A stretch of DNA of 64,000 nucleotides, from positions 62,001-126,000 of the forward strand of contig NZ_JAGFNP010000004.1 of the NCBI RefSeq assembly GCF_017592475.1. Direction: 5' to 3'. The notes beneath the pieces were generated by a model, which saw only the letters and a program-made list of their open reading frames with translations, was not told the DNA's origin and searched no databases. The translations under genes were made by a program, and so were the position numbers. Source of the stretch: Glycomyces niveus (lineage in GTDB: Bacteria > Actinomycetota > Actinomycetes > Mycobacteriales > Micromonosporaceae). This document shows positions 33,248 to 41,784 of the stretch, piece after piece. Position 1 is the first letter of the stretch; every line of letters begins with the position of its first letter.

Positions 33248-34705
33248 ATGCGTCGCCGCACACTCATCACCGCCGCCGGAGTCGGCGCCGTCGCTTCGGG
33301 GGCCGTCGCGTCCTCGGCGCAGGCCGACTACACGACCACCCCGGTGCCGACGACGAACTGGGGCACCTGGGAAGGCTGGGGCACTTCGCTGGCCTGGTGG
33401 GGCAAGGCCTTCGGCAACCGCAACGACCTCGCGGACATCATGTTCACCCGCAACACAGTGGCCTTCGGCGGCGCGAACCTGCCGGGCCTGGGCCTCAACA
33501 TCGTGCGCTACAACGCGGGCGCGTGCTCCACCAACTCGATCAACGGCGAGTCGATGGTCGTCTCGCCCAACATGATGCGCTCGCGCCAGATCGACGGCTA
33601 CTGGCTCGACTGGAACTCCAGCGACCCGGCGTCCGCGAGCTGGAACTGGTTCGTAGACAGCGCCCAGCGCAACCTCGTGTGGAAGGCCCGCGACCGCGGC
33701 GCGAACATCTTCGAGCTGTTCTCGAACTCGCCGATGTGGTGGATGTGCGTGAACCACAACCCCTCCGGCGGCGCTGACGGGAACGCCGACAACCTCCAGT
33801 CCTGGAACCGGCGGCAGCACGCCGTCTACATGGCCACCATCGCGAAGTACGCCCACGACAACTGGGGCGTCGACTTCGACTACGTGGACCCCTTCAACGA
33901 GCCCATCGCGAACTGGTGGACCGCCACCGGCACCCAGGAGGGCTGCCACTTCAACGTCGCGACCCAGTCGATCGTCATCGACCATCTGCGGGCCGAGCTC
34001 GATGCGCGCGGCCTCTCGTGGATGCCGATCACCGCCTCCGACGAGTCCCTGTACGACCAGGCCGTGAGCACCTGGAACGGGCTCACGGCCTCCGCGAAGG
34101 GCAAGATCACCAAGGTCAACGTCCACGGCTACCAGTACGAGAACGGCCGCCGCGACTCGGTGTACAACGCCGTCAGCGCCGCAGGGAAGAAGCTCTGGAA
34201 CTCCGAGTACGGCGAGAGCGACGCCACCGGCATGCGCTTGGCGCGCAACCTGAACCTCGACTTCCGCTGGCTGCACCCGACCGCGTGGTGCTACTGGCAG
34301 GTCCTCGACGGCGGCGGCTGGGGCCTCATCGAGGCCAACAACGAGACCGGCACGCTCGGCTCGGCGAACGCCAAGTACTTTGTGTACGCCCAGTACGCCC
34401 GCCACATCCGCCCCGGCATGCGCATCATCGACGGCGGCGAGGCCAACACGGTGGCGGCCTACGACGCCGCCGCGCGGCGGCTCGTGCTCGTCACCACCAA
34501 CTACGGCACGGCACAAACGATCACGTACGACCTCTCGCGCTTCGCCACTGTCCCTAATGGAACCGTCACCCGCTGGTCGACCCAGACCGGCGGCTCCGAG
34601 CGGTACGCGCGGTACACGGACACGCAGGTCGCCTCCAAGCGTTTCTCGCGGGCGTTCCCGGCGAACACGGTGCAGACCTTCGAGATCGAGGGCGTGGTGC
34701 TCTAA
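33248..34705 (+). CDS. Tat-exported GH30 glycosidase, endo-beta-1,6-galactanase-like
   Basis: A protein of 485 residues. Start chosen by GGAGG six bases upstream. Tat signal MRRRTLITAAGVGAVASG to AQA. The catalytic barrel begins WGTWEGWGTSLAWW; acid/base E218 is in DPFNEPIANWW and nucleophile E320 in LWNSEYGES, with the conserved GINIVRYN-like segment (LGLNIVRYNAG). The C-terminal beta-sandwich completes the GH30 fold. The pattern is that of subfamily 5 endo-beta-1,6-galactanases, which act on the side chains of arabinogalactan-proteins. It stands alone with a hairpin downstream. Subfamily specificity is my reading of the motif context. Confidence 0.87.
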   Translation: MRRRTLITAAGVGAVASGAVASSAQADYTTTPVPTTNWGTWEGWGTSLAWWGKAFGNRNDLADIMFTRNTVAFGGANLPGLGLNIVRYNAGACSTNSINGESMVVSPNMMRSRQIDGYWLDWNSSDPASASWNWFVDSAQRNLVWKARDRGANIFELFSNSPMWWMCVNHNPSGGADGNADNLQSWNRRQHAVYMATIAKYAHDNWGVDFDYVDPFNEPIANWWTATGTQEGCHFNVATQSIVIDHLRAELDARGLSWMPITASDESLYDQAVSTWNGLTASAKGKITKVNVHGYQYENGRRDSVYNAVSAAGKKLWNSEYGESDATGMRLARNLNLDFRWLHPTAWCYWQVLDGGGWGLIEANNETGTLGSANAKYFVYAQYARHIRPGMRIIDGGEANTVAAYDAAARRLVLVTTNYGTAQTITYDLSRFATVPNGTVTRWSTQTGGSERYARYTDTQVASKRFSRAFPANTVQTFEIEGVVL

Positions 34706-34731
34706 AGCGCCTCTCCAGCCCAGCGCGCTTT

Positions 34732-34770
34732 GGCTGTTTTCGGCATGGTCGTCCCGTGCCGAAAACAGCC
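34732..34770 (+). terminator. Hairpin after GH30 gene
   Basis: Perfect 14-bp stem (ggctgttttcggca / tgccgaaaacagcc) with an 11-base loop, 26 bases after the stop; no T tract. Confidence 0.6.
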
Positions 34771-34885
34771 GGGCCGCACCCGATCGCCCTTCGCGACCAG
34801 GGGGCCCGCACTTCGATTTCGAATCTTGCGTGCTCGACCGCAGTCGCCGACCTATCCTTCGAGGGAGGCCCCAGAGGGGTCGTCG

Positions 34886-34908
34886 AATAGCACGAAAGCG
34901 ATGCTATT
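34886..34908 (+). promoter_or_regulatory. Hairpin just upstream of the Excalibur gene RBS
   Basis: AATAGCA and TGCTATT form a 7-bp stem around a 9-base loop, ending directly before GGAGG of the gene at 34919. It could be an operator or an mRNA structure affecting translation. Confidence 0.35.
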
Positions 34909-34918
34909 GGAGGTAGTG

Positions 34919-35515
34919 ATGCGATCACCGTCCTCGCCGTCAGTCCACAACAGACGGCACGAAACGCAACCTCACCGCAATCGTCTACTGCCTCGAGTGC
35001 TGCTCGAAGCAGCGGGGGTCATGACGCTCGCCCTGGGTGTCATCGCGGCTTCGCCCGCAGGCGGAGAACGAACGCAAGACCGGGAAGTCGCCCGCGACTT
35101 CGAACTGGTCGACTTCCAGCCGCTAGACGAGGAAGCGATGATGGAGGAGTCGGACGACGGCGCCTCCGGCGAAACGTCGATGGACGACACCGACGAACAA
35201 TCGGCCGCAGAGTCGGATCCGAACTTCGAGTACGAGAACTGCGACGCGGCTCGCGATGCGGGAGCGGCTCCCGTCCTCGAAAGCGAACACGGGTTCGGCG
35301 AGCACCTGGACGCCGACAACGATGGCGTCGGATGCGAGAACTGGACCGGAACCGGGCAGGACTCCGAGGGATCGGGCCAGGCTCCTCAGGATTCCCAGTA
35401 CGACAACTGCACCGAGGCTCGCGCTGACGGGGCGAACGACATCCCCGCGACCGACGATCGGTACGCAGAGCACCTGGACGGCGACAGTGACGGGATCGCT
35501 TGCGAAAGCCAGTGA
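34919..35515 (+). CDS. Secreted or membrane-anchored protein with two Excalibur calcium-binding motifs
   Basis: A protein of 198 residues, started at the ATG with GGAGG upstream. After a basic N-terminus a hydrophobic stretch (VLLEAAGVMTLALGVIAA) acts as signal or anchor. An acidic, low-complexity region of ~60 residues follows. The C-terminus holds two tandem repeats: YENCDAARDAGAAP...DADNDGVGCEN and YDNCTEARADGAND...DGDSDGIACES, each with the DxDxDGxxCE signature of the Excalibur domain. Such domains bind calcium at the cell surface; the function is otherwise unknown. Its composition is more acidic and a little lower in GC than neighbours. It is monocistronic with its own terminator. Confidence 0.82.
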   Translation: MRSPSSPSVHNRRHETQPHRNRLLPRVLLEAAGVMTLALGVIAASPAGGERTQDREVARDFELVDFQPLDEEAMMEESDDGASGETSMDDTDEQSAAESDPNFEYENCDAARDAGAAPVLESEHGFGEHLDADNDGVGCENWTGTGQDSEGSGQAPQDSQYDNCTEARADGANDIPATDDRYAEHLDGDSDGIACESQ

Positions 35516-35531
35516 CCGCCACGAAACGTCA

Positions 35532-35560
35532 GCGCCGCTCACCCGCCGGGTGAGCGGCGC
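35532..35560 (+). terminator. Terminator of the Excalibur gene
   Basis: Perfect 13-bp GC-rich stem (gcgccgctcaccc / gggtgagcggcgc) with a 3-base loop, 16 bases after the stop. Confidence 0.75.
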
Positions 35561-35615
35561 CATGCGTCAACGGTAGAACGAGGGCGTGCCGTACCCAGGC
35601 GGAACGCGAAAGCAT

Positions 35616-35645
35616 CCGCCGGGCGCCCTGCTCGGCGCCCGGCGG
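35616..35645 (-). terminator. Terminator of the CBM2-esterase gene
   Basis: Perfect 12-bp stem (ccgccgggcgcc / ggcgcccggcgg) with a 6-base loop, beyond the minus-strand stop at 35664. Confidence 0.7.
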
Positions 35646-35663
35646 CGGTGCCGGGCCGTGGGG

Positions 35664-36758
35664 CTAGGACAGGATCGGGTCGAGGGCCTCGAACCAGTTG
35701 GCGGCGAGTTTGACGTACCCGTCCTCGTCGGGGTGGACGCCGTCGTAGGTGTCGACGGCGGGGTCGAAGCCGGTCCACTGGTCGACCACGACGATCGGGG
35801 ACTCGGCCGTGGTGAGCCCGGCGGCCCAGCCCGGGATGGTGGCGTTGAAGTCGATCGCGCGCTGCGGGCAGTCGGTGCAGCCGAAGGACGGGTCGGGGTG
35901 GAGCGGGATGATCTGCGCGACGAGGATGACCGCGTCGGGGTTGAGTTCGCGCAGGTCGGCGACGATCTGCGTGTAGGCCGCGAGGATCTGCGAGGGCGGG
36001 ATCGCCGACCAGACGTCGTTCGTGGCGAAGTGCATCATGAGCACGTCGGGGGTGTGCTGCTCCAGCCAGCCGCGCACGCTGCCGTTGTTCACCGACTGGG
36101 TGACCAGGAAGCCGCCGTGACCCTCGTGGTCGGGGTCGGAGCCGGCCGGGTTGCAGGCCTGGGAGAGGGAGCCGACGAAGTCGACCTCGTGGCCGGCCTG
36201 GTCGAGGAGGTCCCAGAGGTTGCCGCGCCAGCAGCCGGGGCTGCCGGTGATGGAGTCGCCGAGGGGCATGATCGTGACGGGCTCGCCGGGCGGGTCGACG
36301 GTGGGTGTCGCGGTCGGGTCGGTGGGTCCGCCGGTGGGTTCGGACTGGCCGTCGCAGAGATCGCCGTTGACAGCGATGCCCTGCGGTGCGGCGGTGCTGC
36401 CGGAGCCGATGAAGCCGAAGACCTCGCGGGTCTGGCCGGAGCCGATCTGCGCGTTCCAGCCGACGTCGGCGCCGCTGAAACCGGTGCCGGACTGGTTCCA
36501 GTCGACGTTCCAGGCGCTGGAGACGGTGGTTCCGGCCGGGAAGTCCCAGGTGATCTCCCAGCCGTCGATCGGTTCGGCGGCGGTGACGGCGACGTTCGCC
36601 TGGAACCCGCTGCCCCAGCTACTGACGACCTTGTACTCGACTTCGCAGCCGTCCTCGGCCTGGGCCTGGTTGGCGGTGGCGATCGTCAGCGCGCCTGCGC
36701 CGAGGGCCGCGACCGCGGCGGTGGTGAGGGCCAGCCGCCTGCTTCGTTTGACATCCAT
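35664..36758 (-). CDS. Secreted CBM2-SGNH hydrolase (CE3-like carbohydrate esterase)
   Basis: A protein of 364 residues. Sec signal 1-35 (KRSRRLALTT to AQA). CBM2 about 37-136 with disulfide pair C38/C135, a Pro/Thr linker, then an SGNH domain: S169 in PLGDSITGS, N247 in FATND, D339 and H342 in DGVHPDEDGY. The CGxxWRGN-like block (GCWRGNLWDLL) resembles CE3 acetylxylan esterases. It would de-acetylate polysaccharide while bound to cellulose, outside the cell. Immediately upstream lies a CebR/CelR-type palindrome, indicating induction by cello-oligosaccharides. Divergent from the ECF41 gene. Confidence 0.88.
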   Translation of the reverse strand: MDVKRSRRLALTTAAVAALGAGALTIATANQAQAEDGCEVEYKVVSSWGSGFQANVAVTAAEPIDGWEITWDFPAGTTVSSAWNVDWNQSGTGFSGADVGWNAQIGSGQTREVFGFIGSGSTAAPQGIAVNGDLCDGQSEPTGGPTDPTATPTVDPPGEPVTIMPLGDSITGSPGCWRGNLWDLLDQAGHEVDFVGSLSQACNPAGSDPDHEGHGGFLVTQSVNNGSVRGWLEQHTPDVLMMHFATNDVWSAIPPSQILAAYTQIVADLRELNPDAVILVAQIIPLHPDPSFGCTDCPQRAIDFNATIPGWAAGLTTAESPIVVVDQWTGFDPAVDTYDGVHPDEDGYVKLAANWFEALDPILS

Positions 36759-36773
36759 ATCGCAACGTCCTTT

Positions 36774-36787
36774 CGGGAGCGCTCCCG
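36774..36787 (-). promoter_or_regulatory. CebR/CelR-like operator before CBM2-esterase
   Basis: CGGGAGCGCTCCCG is a perfect 14-bp palindrome that matches the cellulose-utilisation operator TGGGAGCGCTCCCA of Streptomyces CebR and Thermobifida CelR at 12 of 14 positions, including the whole core. It lies 15 bases upstream of the start codon. Confidence 0.75.
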
Positions 36788-36903
36788 GAGATCGTAGCGA
36801 GATTTAATTAACGTAGTCAAGTATATGAATACGGTGTGCGCGCGGGGCGGCGCCGCCCGCCCGCGGAGTACGCTCCGGAGCGGGCGAGCGGAAGGGGCGC
36901 GGT

Positions 36904-37803
36904 GTGTCGACTGAGGCGGAGCGGCGGCCGGACGACGCGCTCGACGAGGCCGCGGCGGTCTTCACCGAGGTGCGGCCGCGCCTGTTCGGCATCGCCTACC
37001 GGATGCTCGGCAGCGCCGCCGAAGCCGAGGACCTCGTGCAGGAGGTCTGGCTCCGCTGGCAGGCATACGACCGGGCGCGGGTCGAGCACCCCGGGGCGTT
37101 CCTCGCGACCACCACCACGCGCCTCGCCATCAACGCGCTCAAGTCGGCGCGGGCCCGGCGCGAAACCTACATCGGGCCGTGGCTGCCCGAACCGGTCGAC
37201 ACCGAGGCCGACCCGTACCTGGGCGCCGAGCGCGGCGAGGCCCTGGAGTTCGCGTCGCTGCTGCTCATGGAACGGCTCTCCCCCAACGAGCGCGCCGCGT
37301 ACGTGCTGCGGGTGGCCTTCGACTACCCGTACGCGCAGATCGCGGAGATCGTGGGGGTGAATGAGGCCGCCGTGCGGCAGCTGGTGAGCCGGGCGCGCAA
37401 GCACGTGGCGCTGGGGCGGCGCACGCCGGTGCAGCGAGACGAGCAGCGCCGGCTCCTGTCCGCGTTCCTCGCCGCGGCGAAGTCCGGCGACATGGGCGAG
37501 CTCGAGAAGCTGTTCGCGGCCGACGTGACGAGCCTGTCCGACGGCAATGGCGCGCATCAGGTCTCGCGGCGGCCGGTGGTCGGCGCGGTGCGGGTCGCGA
37601 AGTTCCTCGTGGCCATCGCGAGCTGGTTCTGGGAGGCCCTCGAGATCGAGCTGGTCGAGGTCAACGGCCAGACCGGCGCGGTGCTGCGCCGCGACGGCGA
37701 GGTGTACGGGGTCATCACCGTCAGCGCCTCCGATGCGGGCATCAACCAGGTGCTGTGGATGGTGAACCCCGAGAAGCTGACGGCGCTGCCGCGACGGGAT
37801 TGA
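36904..37803 (+). CDS. ECF41-type RNA polymerase sigma factor with SnoaL-like domain
   Basis: A protein of 299 residues from a GTG with GGAAGGGG upstream. Region 2 RLFGIAYRMLGSAAEAEDLVQEVWLRW and region 4 DYPYAQIAEIVGVNEAAVRQLVSRARKHV are clear. The linker holds WLPEP (93-97), the hallmark of ECF41. The ~110-residue SnoaL-like tail contains SDGNGA at 212-217 in place of the usual DGGGK motif, a divergence in the loop that controls activity. ECF41 factors are typically encoded beside a carboxymuconolactone decarboxylase, oxidoreductase or epimerase; here an NAD-binding epimerase-like gene is convergent and has a matching promoter. Confidence 0.92.
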   Translation: MSTEAERRPDDALDEAAAVFTEVRPRLFGIAYRMLGSAAEAEDLVQEVWLRWQAYDRARVEHPGAFLATTTTRLAINALKSARARRETYIGPWLPEPVDTEADPYLGAERGEALEFASLLLMERLSPNERAAYVLRVAFDYPYAQIAEIVGVNEAAVRQLVSRARKHVALGRRTPVQRDEQRRLLSAFLAAAKSGDMGELEKLFAADVTSLSDGNGAHQVSRRPVVGAVRVAKFLVAIASWFWEALEIELVEVNGQTGAVLRRDGEVYGVITVSASDAGINQVLWMVNPEKLTALPRRD

Positions 37804-37807
37804 AAGG

Positions 37808-37886
37808 CGGGCCCGCGCTCGGGCCTGTCCTGCGGAGCCGTATGACGATCGGATCGATCCGCAGGACAGGCCTGGACGCGGGCCCG
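37808..37886. terminator. Long bidirectional hairpin between ECF41 and its partner gene
   Basis: An inner perfect 15-bp stem (37822-37836 with 37858-37872) is extended by an outer 10-bp stem (cgggcccgcg 37808-37817 with 37877-37886). It separates convergent genes. Confidence 0.75.
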
Positions 37887-37891
37887 ACCGG

Positions 37892-38626
37892 CTAACGCGC
37901 GAGCCACTCCCGGTAGGTGGTCTTCGTGATCACGGCGTCCCCCTTGGGCACCAGGGCGTCGCCCTTGACGGCGGCGAACAGCCCGGCCGTGTCGTCGACG
38001 ACGACCTTGCGCGAGTCGCCATGGGCCGCAAGGGTGATCCGGCCGATCTCGTCGAGGGTGAACACCTCGGGCCCGGCCACGTCGCGCGTGCCCTGGAGCG
38101 GGGCGCCCGCCGCCGCCTTGGCCACCGCCGCGGCGATCTCCGCCGCCGCGATCGGCTGCATCGGCGTGGCGGGCAAGCGCACGGTGGTGTCGTCCGAGGT
38201 CCAGGACATCGTCGCCTCCATGAACTCGAAGAACTGCGTGGACCGCACGATCGTGTAAGGCACGGGCCCGGCCTTGAGCAGGTCCTCCTGGAGCGTCTTC
38301 GCCCGGTAGTAATCAAGGTCGGGCACGAGGTCCACGCCGACGATCGAGAGGATCAGCGCGTGGCCGACCCCGGCCTCGTCGGCGGCCTTGATCATGTTGT
38401 CCATGCTCTTCTGGAAGAACTCGAACGACGCCTCGTCGAAGGTCGGCGAGTTCGTCAGGTTGACCACGACGTCTGCGCCGTCCAGCGCCTCCGCCATGCC
38501 CTTCCCTGTCAGCACGTCGAGCCCGGTCGACGGCGAGTGCGGCACCGCCTCGTGGCCGTGGCCGTTCAGCAGGTCCACGACCTGCGATCCGACGCGCCCA
38601 GTGCCGCCGATGACAGCGATCTTCAT
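37892..38626 (-). CDS. NAD(P)-binding NmrA/SDR-type oxidoreductase (ECF41 partner)
   Basis: A protein of 244 residues starting MKIAVIGGTGRVGSQVV, an atypical SDR nucleotide loop (GGTGRVG). STQFFEFMEA and the later DVAGPEVFTLDEIGR are typical of the NmrA/TMR-like group annotated as epimerases beside ECF41 sigma factors (the COE set). GAGGAGGA precedes the ATG. It is convergent with the ECF41 gene and carries the TGTCACA-N16-TGTC promoter, so the sigma factor most likely activates it. Its substrate is unknown; a redox or quinone stress role is possible. Confidence 0.87.
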   Translation of the reverse strand: MKIAVIGGTGRVGSQVVDLLNGHGHEAVPHSPSTGLDVLTGKGMAEALDGADVVVNLTNSPTFDEASFEFFQKSMDNMIKAADEAGVGHALILSIVGVDLVPDLDYYRAKTLQEDLLKAGPVPYTIVRSTQFFEFMEATMSWTSDDTTVRLPATPMQPIAAAEIAAAVAKAAAGAPLQGTRDVAGPEVFTLDEIGRITLAAHGDSRKVVVDDTAGLFAAVKGDALVPKGDAVITKTTYREWLAR

Positions 38627-38674
38627 GATGTCCTCCTCTTCGCAGGAGCGGTTCGCCGCCCCGATACGAGCTAG

Positions 38675-38701
38675 GACAAGGCAGCTCCGCGGTTTGTGAC
38701 A
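38675..38701 (-). promoter_or_regulatory. ECF41-type promoter (TGTCACA-N16-TGTC)
   Basis: On the minus strand TGTCACA (38701-38695), exactly 16 bases, then TGTC (38678-38675), about 50 bases before the start of the SDR gene. The -35 is identical to the published ECF41 consensus and the -10 differs in one base (CGTC). Confidence 0.75.
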
Positions 38702-38719
38702 GGAGGAGCGAAAAAACTT

Positions 38720-39394
38720 TCAGCCGCGCGGGCGAGGGTCCTCGGTCTTGCCCGCCCACCAGCCGGTCGCGTGGCGGATGTGCTGGCGCATCAGGGTCTC
38801 GGCGGCCTCGGCGTCCCCGTCGGCGAGGTGGTCGAGGAGGCGGTGGTGCTCGTCGGCCGAGACGTGGAGGCGGCTCGACTCGACGAGGGAGACGAGCCCG
38901 ACGAGGCGGGTGCGCTCCCGCAGGTCCGCGATCGTCTCCACGAGGACGCCGTTGCCGAGCAGCGCCGTGAGCTCAAGATGGAACCGCTGGTCGGCGAGGA
39001 GGTAGGCCGGGAGGTCGCCGGAGCGGGCGCCCGCGACGATCGCGTCCGCCTGGGCGCGGAAGTCCGCGAGGCGGTGGGCCGGGAAGTCCCGGGCGACGCG
39101 GGCCATCGCGGGCGGTTCGAGGAGCAGGCGGATCTCGACGATGTCCTGGAGCAGTTCGTCGCTGACGGCGGTGACCCGGAAGCCCTTGTTGCGCACCGTC
39201 TCCACGAAGCCGCGCTTCTCGAGGTCGAGCATGACCTCGCGGACCGGGGTGGCCGAGACCGCGAACTGCTCGGCGACCCGCGGCACGGTCATGAGCGTGC
39301 CGGGCGCCAGCTCGCCCGAGATGATCGCGAGCGAGAGCATCCGGCCCACGCGCACGCGCAGGCTCTCGCCGGGCTCGAGGCGGCGGCCGCTCAT
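38720..39394 (-). CDS. GntR-family regulator (FCD domain)
   Basis: A protein of 224 residues. The winged helix is at about 8-75 (SLRVRVGRMLSLAIISGELAPGT, VPRVAEQFAVSATPVREVMLDLEKRGFV). The C-terminal FCD ligand-binding domain contains the metal-binding set seen in EIRLLLEPPAMARVA, DQRFHLELTAL and ADEHHRLLDHL. FCD regulators respond to small organic acids or amino-acid-related ligands. Its ATG overlaps the GH127 stop, making it the last gene of the eleven-kilobase operon starting at 49836. It is the probable local regulator; tandem ATATCAC repeats at 49946-49966 are the candidate site. Confidence 0.9.
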   Translation of the reverse strand: MSGRRLEPGESLRVRVGRMLSLAIISGELAPGTLMTVPRVAEQFAVSATPVREVMLDLEKRGFVETVRNKGFRVTAVSDELLQDIVEIRLLLEPPAMARVARDFPAHRLADFRAQADAIVAGARSGDLPAYLLADQRFHLELTALLGNGVLVETIADLRERTRLVGLVSLVESSRLHVSADEHHRLLDHLADGDAEAAETLMRQHIRHATGWWAGKTEDPRPRG

Positions 39395-41784
39395 CGCGGG
39401 CTGCCCGTCCCGGGGATCACGAGCCGCCGCCGCGGCTCCTCGTTGCCCGCACGGTCGGTCGCCGCGTATTCGATGACCTGCGGTTCGGGACCGAGCGCGC
39501 GCACGAACGCCTCCTGGAAGGTGCCCCAGAACGTACCGGGCCCCTCCCACTGGATCCGCTCCACACCGGACACGCCGTCGTCGGCGTGGAGCGTGATCTC
39601 CCAGCTCGACCCGAGTTCCTTCACCGTGGCGCGGGAGACCGGCGGCGCCGTGTCCACGCTGATCTCGCGGGCGGTGGCCGCGGTGCGGCCCTCGCTGTCG
39701 CGCACGCGGGCCTCGATGCGCTGCACGCCTTCGACTTCGACGGTGAACGGCGCGGTGTAGGGCCGCCAGTCGGCGTCGCCGAGCCGCCATTCCACGCTCT
39801 CGGCCGCCGCGGTCTCGGCTTCGAGGATGTGGAGGCGGACCGCGGGCGCGGTCGTATACCAGCCCGAGGGGGCCGGCTCGGTCAGGATCTCGATGGCCAC
39901 GCCGGGCATGCCGGAGCCGACGCCGTCGAAGGCGATCTCGGCCTCGTGGGAGCGGACGTACATGTGGTACTTCGTGTCCAGCCCCGACCAGCACGGCTCG
40001 AACTCGACGCCGTCGAGCGTGACGACGCCCGCCGAGGCGAGTTCAGCCAGCGGTTCCGGACCGCTCGGGAGGCCGTGCTCGTCGCGTCGGGCCGCGAGCG
40101 GGAACGGCAGCGGCGTGGTCAGCTCCGAGCGGGCCAGCAGCAGGGTCGGGCCGAGGAAGAGCGCGCACTGGCGCTCGTCGTCGCTCGCCGGCTCGGCGCG
40201 GAGCCGGGCCGGGGTGGCGAGGTGCAGTTCGTCGCCGGACTTCCAGGCGCGGGTGACGGCGACGTACCGGCCGGGAACGGGGTCCACTCCGGTCGGCTCG
40301 CCGTTGAGGCGCAGTTCGAGATCGCCTGCGGCCCAAGCCGGGACGCGGAGGTGCACGCTGCGCTCCGCAGCGGCGTCGCCGTCGAAGGCGAGCGTGACGC
40401 CCTCGCCGAGCGGGTAGCCGGAGCGCAGCCTGATGCGGAGCCCGGCCTCCTCCCAGTCGAGTGCGGAGTCGATCGGGAGGTTCACGTAGAGGCCGTCCGG
40501 TCCCTGGAAGTAGACCGTGTCCTGGTACTTGACGTGGTTCTCCAGGCCGGTGCCGCCGCAGCAGGTGCCGGTGTTGCCGTATTCGCGGAACGCGCCCGGG
40601 TGGACCGGGAACATGTACGTGACCTCGGGACTCGTCGCTGAACTGACGGCGCGGCGCGAGCCCAGTATGTGATTGAGGAGCGTGCGCTCGTAGTAGTCCA
40701 TGTAGGCCGGGTCGAGCGTGTGCGCGAACAGCTTCCTGGCGAGTTTCAGCAGGTTGTAGGCGGCGCACGTCTCCGCGTTGCGGTGCCCCACGTCCCCGGC
40801 CACCGTGCCGGGCGGACCCCACAGCTCGCTCTCGCCGGTGCCGCCGTGGGCGTACATGCGGCCGGGCACGATCTGACGCCAGATGCCCTGCGCCGCTTCG
40901 AGGTAACGGGCCTCGTCCGTCTGCTCGTACGTCTCGACGTAGCCGATGAGCTGGGGCAGATGCTGGTTCGCGTGCATGTCGGTGAGGATGTCGATCCCGC
41001 TCGCGCCCGCTTCGAGGACGTTCTCCTGGTCGAAGTACGCGGCCGTCTCCAAGAACAGCGGCTCGTTCGCGGCGGCGCTCAGGCGCGCCAGAGTCTCGTT
41101 CATGCCGCCGAACTCCCCCGCGATGTACAGCGACCACATGCGCTGGCGGCGTGCGGCGTCGAGGCGCGCGAGGCGGTGGTGGACCCAGTGGCCCATCGCA
41201 GTCGCGATCGCCGATGCCTCGGCGCTGCCGGTCAGCTCGTGCGCGTCGAGCAGCCCGGCCATGAGCTTGTGGCAGGTGTAGTAGGGCGCCCAGATCTCGC
41301 CGTACGGCGCGTGGTCCTCCAGGCGGGAGAACTGCCATTCGCCGTAGGCCGCGAGGAAGCCCGGGTGCGAGTAGCGGCCCGTGGCCGCCAGCGCGGCCTG
41401 CACTTCGCCCAGGCCCGCCACGAACTCGTCCACTTTGGCCTGCAGGGCGGGGTCGCGTTCGCCCGCCGCCGCGAGGGCGAGCATGGAGAGGAAGTGCCCG
41501 GCGTAGTGGCCGCGCAGGAGGTTGGCGGTGGGGGCGTGCTCGCGGCCGGGGTAGTCGGCCTCGTTCCAGGGGCGTTCGTCGGGGTGGCCGAAGTCCTCCC
41601 AGTTGCCGGGCGGGAGCGCCCCGCGCGTGTCGAGGCCTGCGTTGCGGCGGAATACGGCGAGGAGCCGGTCGACGGGGTAGGCGCGGGCGAGGTGCAGCAT
41701 CTCGTCGCGGGCGCGGGCGAAGACGCTCGCGTCGTCGATGCGGACCGCGCCGAGTGGGAAGGGCCGCAAAGAGGGTGCGGTCAT
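39391..41784 (-). CDS. GH127 beta-L-arabinofuranosidase with C-terminal Ig-like module
   Basis: A protein of 797 residues, no signal peptide, so intracellular. The GH127 (former DUF1680) domain covers about 1-640. The zinc-cysteine site of Bifidobacterium HypBA1 is conserved: E338 and C340 in RNAETCAAYN, and the pair C408-C409 in GNTGTCCGGTG, with one Cys as nucleophile. The last ~150 residues (DSEGRTAATAREISVDTAPP and GVSGVERIQWEG) resemble Ig-like or chitobiase-C-like modules. Characterised GH127 enzymes release beta-L-arabinofuranose from hydroxyproline-linked arabino-oligosaccharides of extensin. It overlaps both neighbours by four bases. Downstream of peptide import and prolyl peptidases, a glycopeptide substrate is the simplest explanation. 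Confidence 0.9.
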   Translation of the reverse strand: MTAPSLRPFPLGAVRIDDASVFARARDEMLHLARAYPVDRLLAVFRRNAGLDTRGALPPGNWEDFGHPDERPWNEADYPGREHAPTANLLRGHYAGHFLSMLALAAAGERDPALQAKVDEFVAGLGEVQAALAATGRYSHPGFLAAYGEWQFSRLEDHAPYGEIWAPYYTCHKLMAGLLDAHELTGSAEASAIATAMGHWVHHRLARLDAARRQRMWSLYIAGEFGGMNETLARLSAAANEPLFLETAAYFDQENVLEAGASGIDILTDMHANQHLPQLIGYVETYEQTDEARYLEAAQGIWRQIVPGRMYAHGGTGESELWGPPGTVAGDVGHRNAETCAAYNLLKLARKLFAHTLDPAYMDYYERTLLNHILGSRRAVSSATSPEVTYMFPVHPGAFREYGNTGTCCGGTGLENHVKYQDTVYFQGPDGLYVNLPIDSALDWEEAGLRIRLRSGYPLGEGVTLAFDGDAAAERSVHLRVPAWAAGDLELRLNGEPTGVDPVPGRYVAVTRAWKSGDELHLATPARLRAEPASDDERQCALFLGPTLLLARSELTTPLPFPLAARRDEHGLPSGPEPLAELASAGVVTLDGVEFEPCWSGLDTKYHMYVRSHEAEIAFDGVGSGMPGVAIEILTEPAPSGWYTTAPAVRLHILEAETAAAESVEWRLGDADWRPYTAPFTVEVEGVQRIEARVRDSEGRTAATAREISVDTAPPVSRATVKELGSSWEITLHADDGVSGVERIQWEGPGTFWGTFQEAFVRALGPEPQVIEYAATDRAGNEEPRRRLVIPGTGSPR

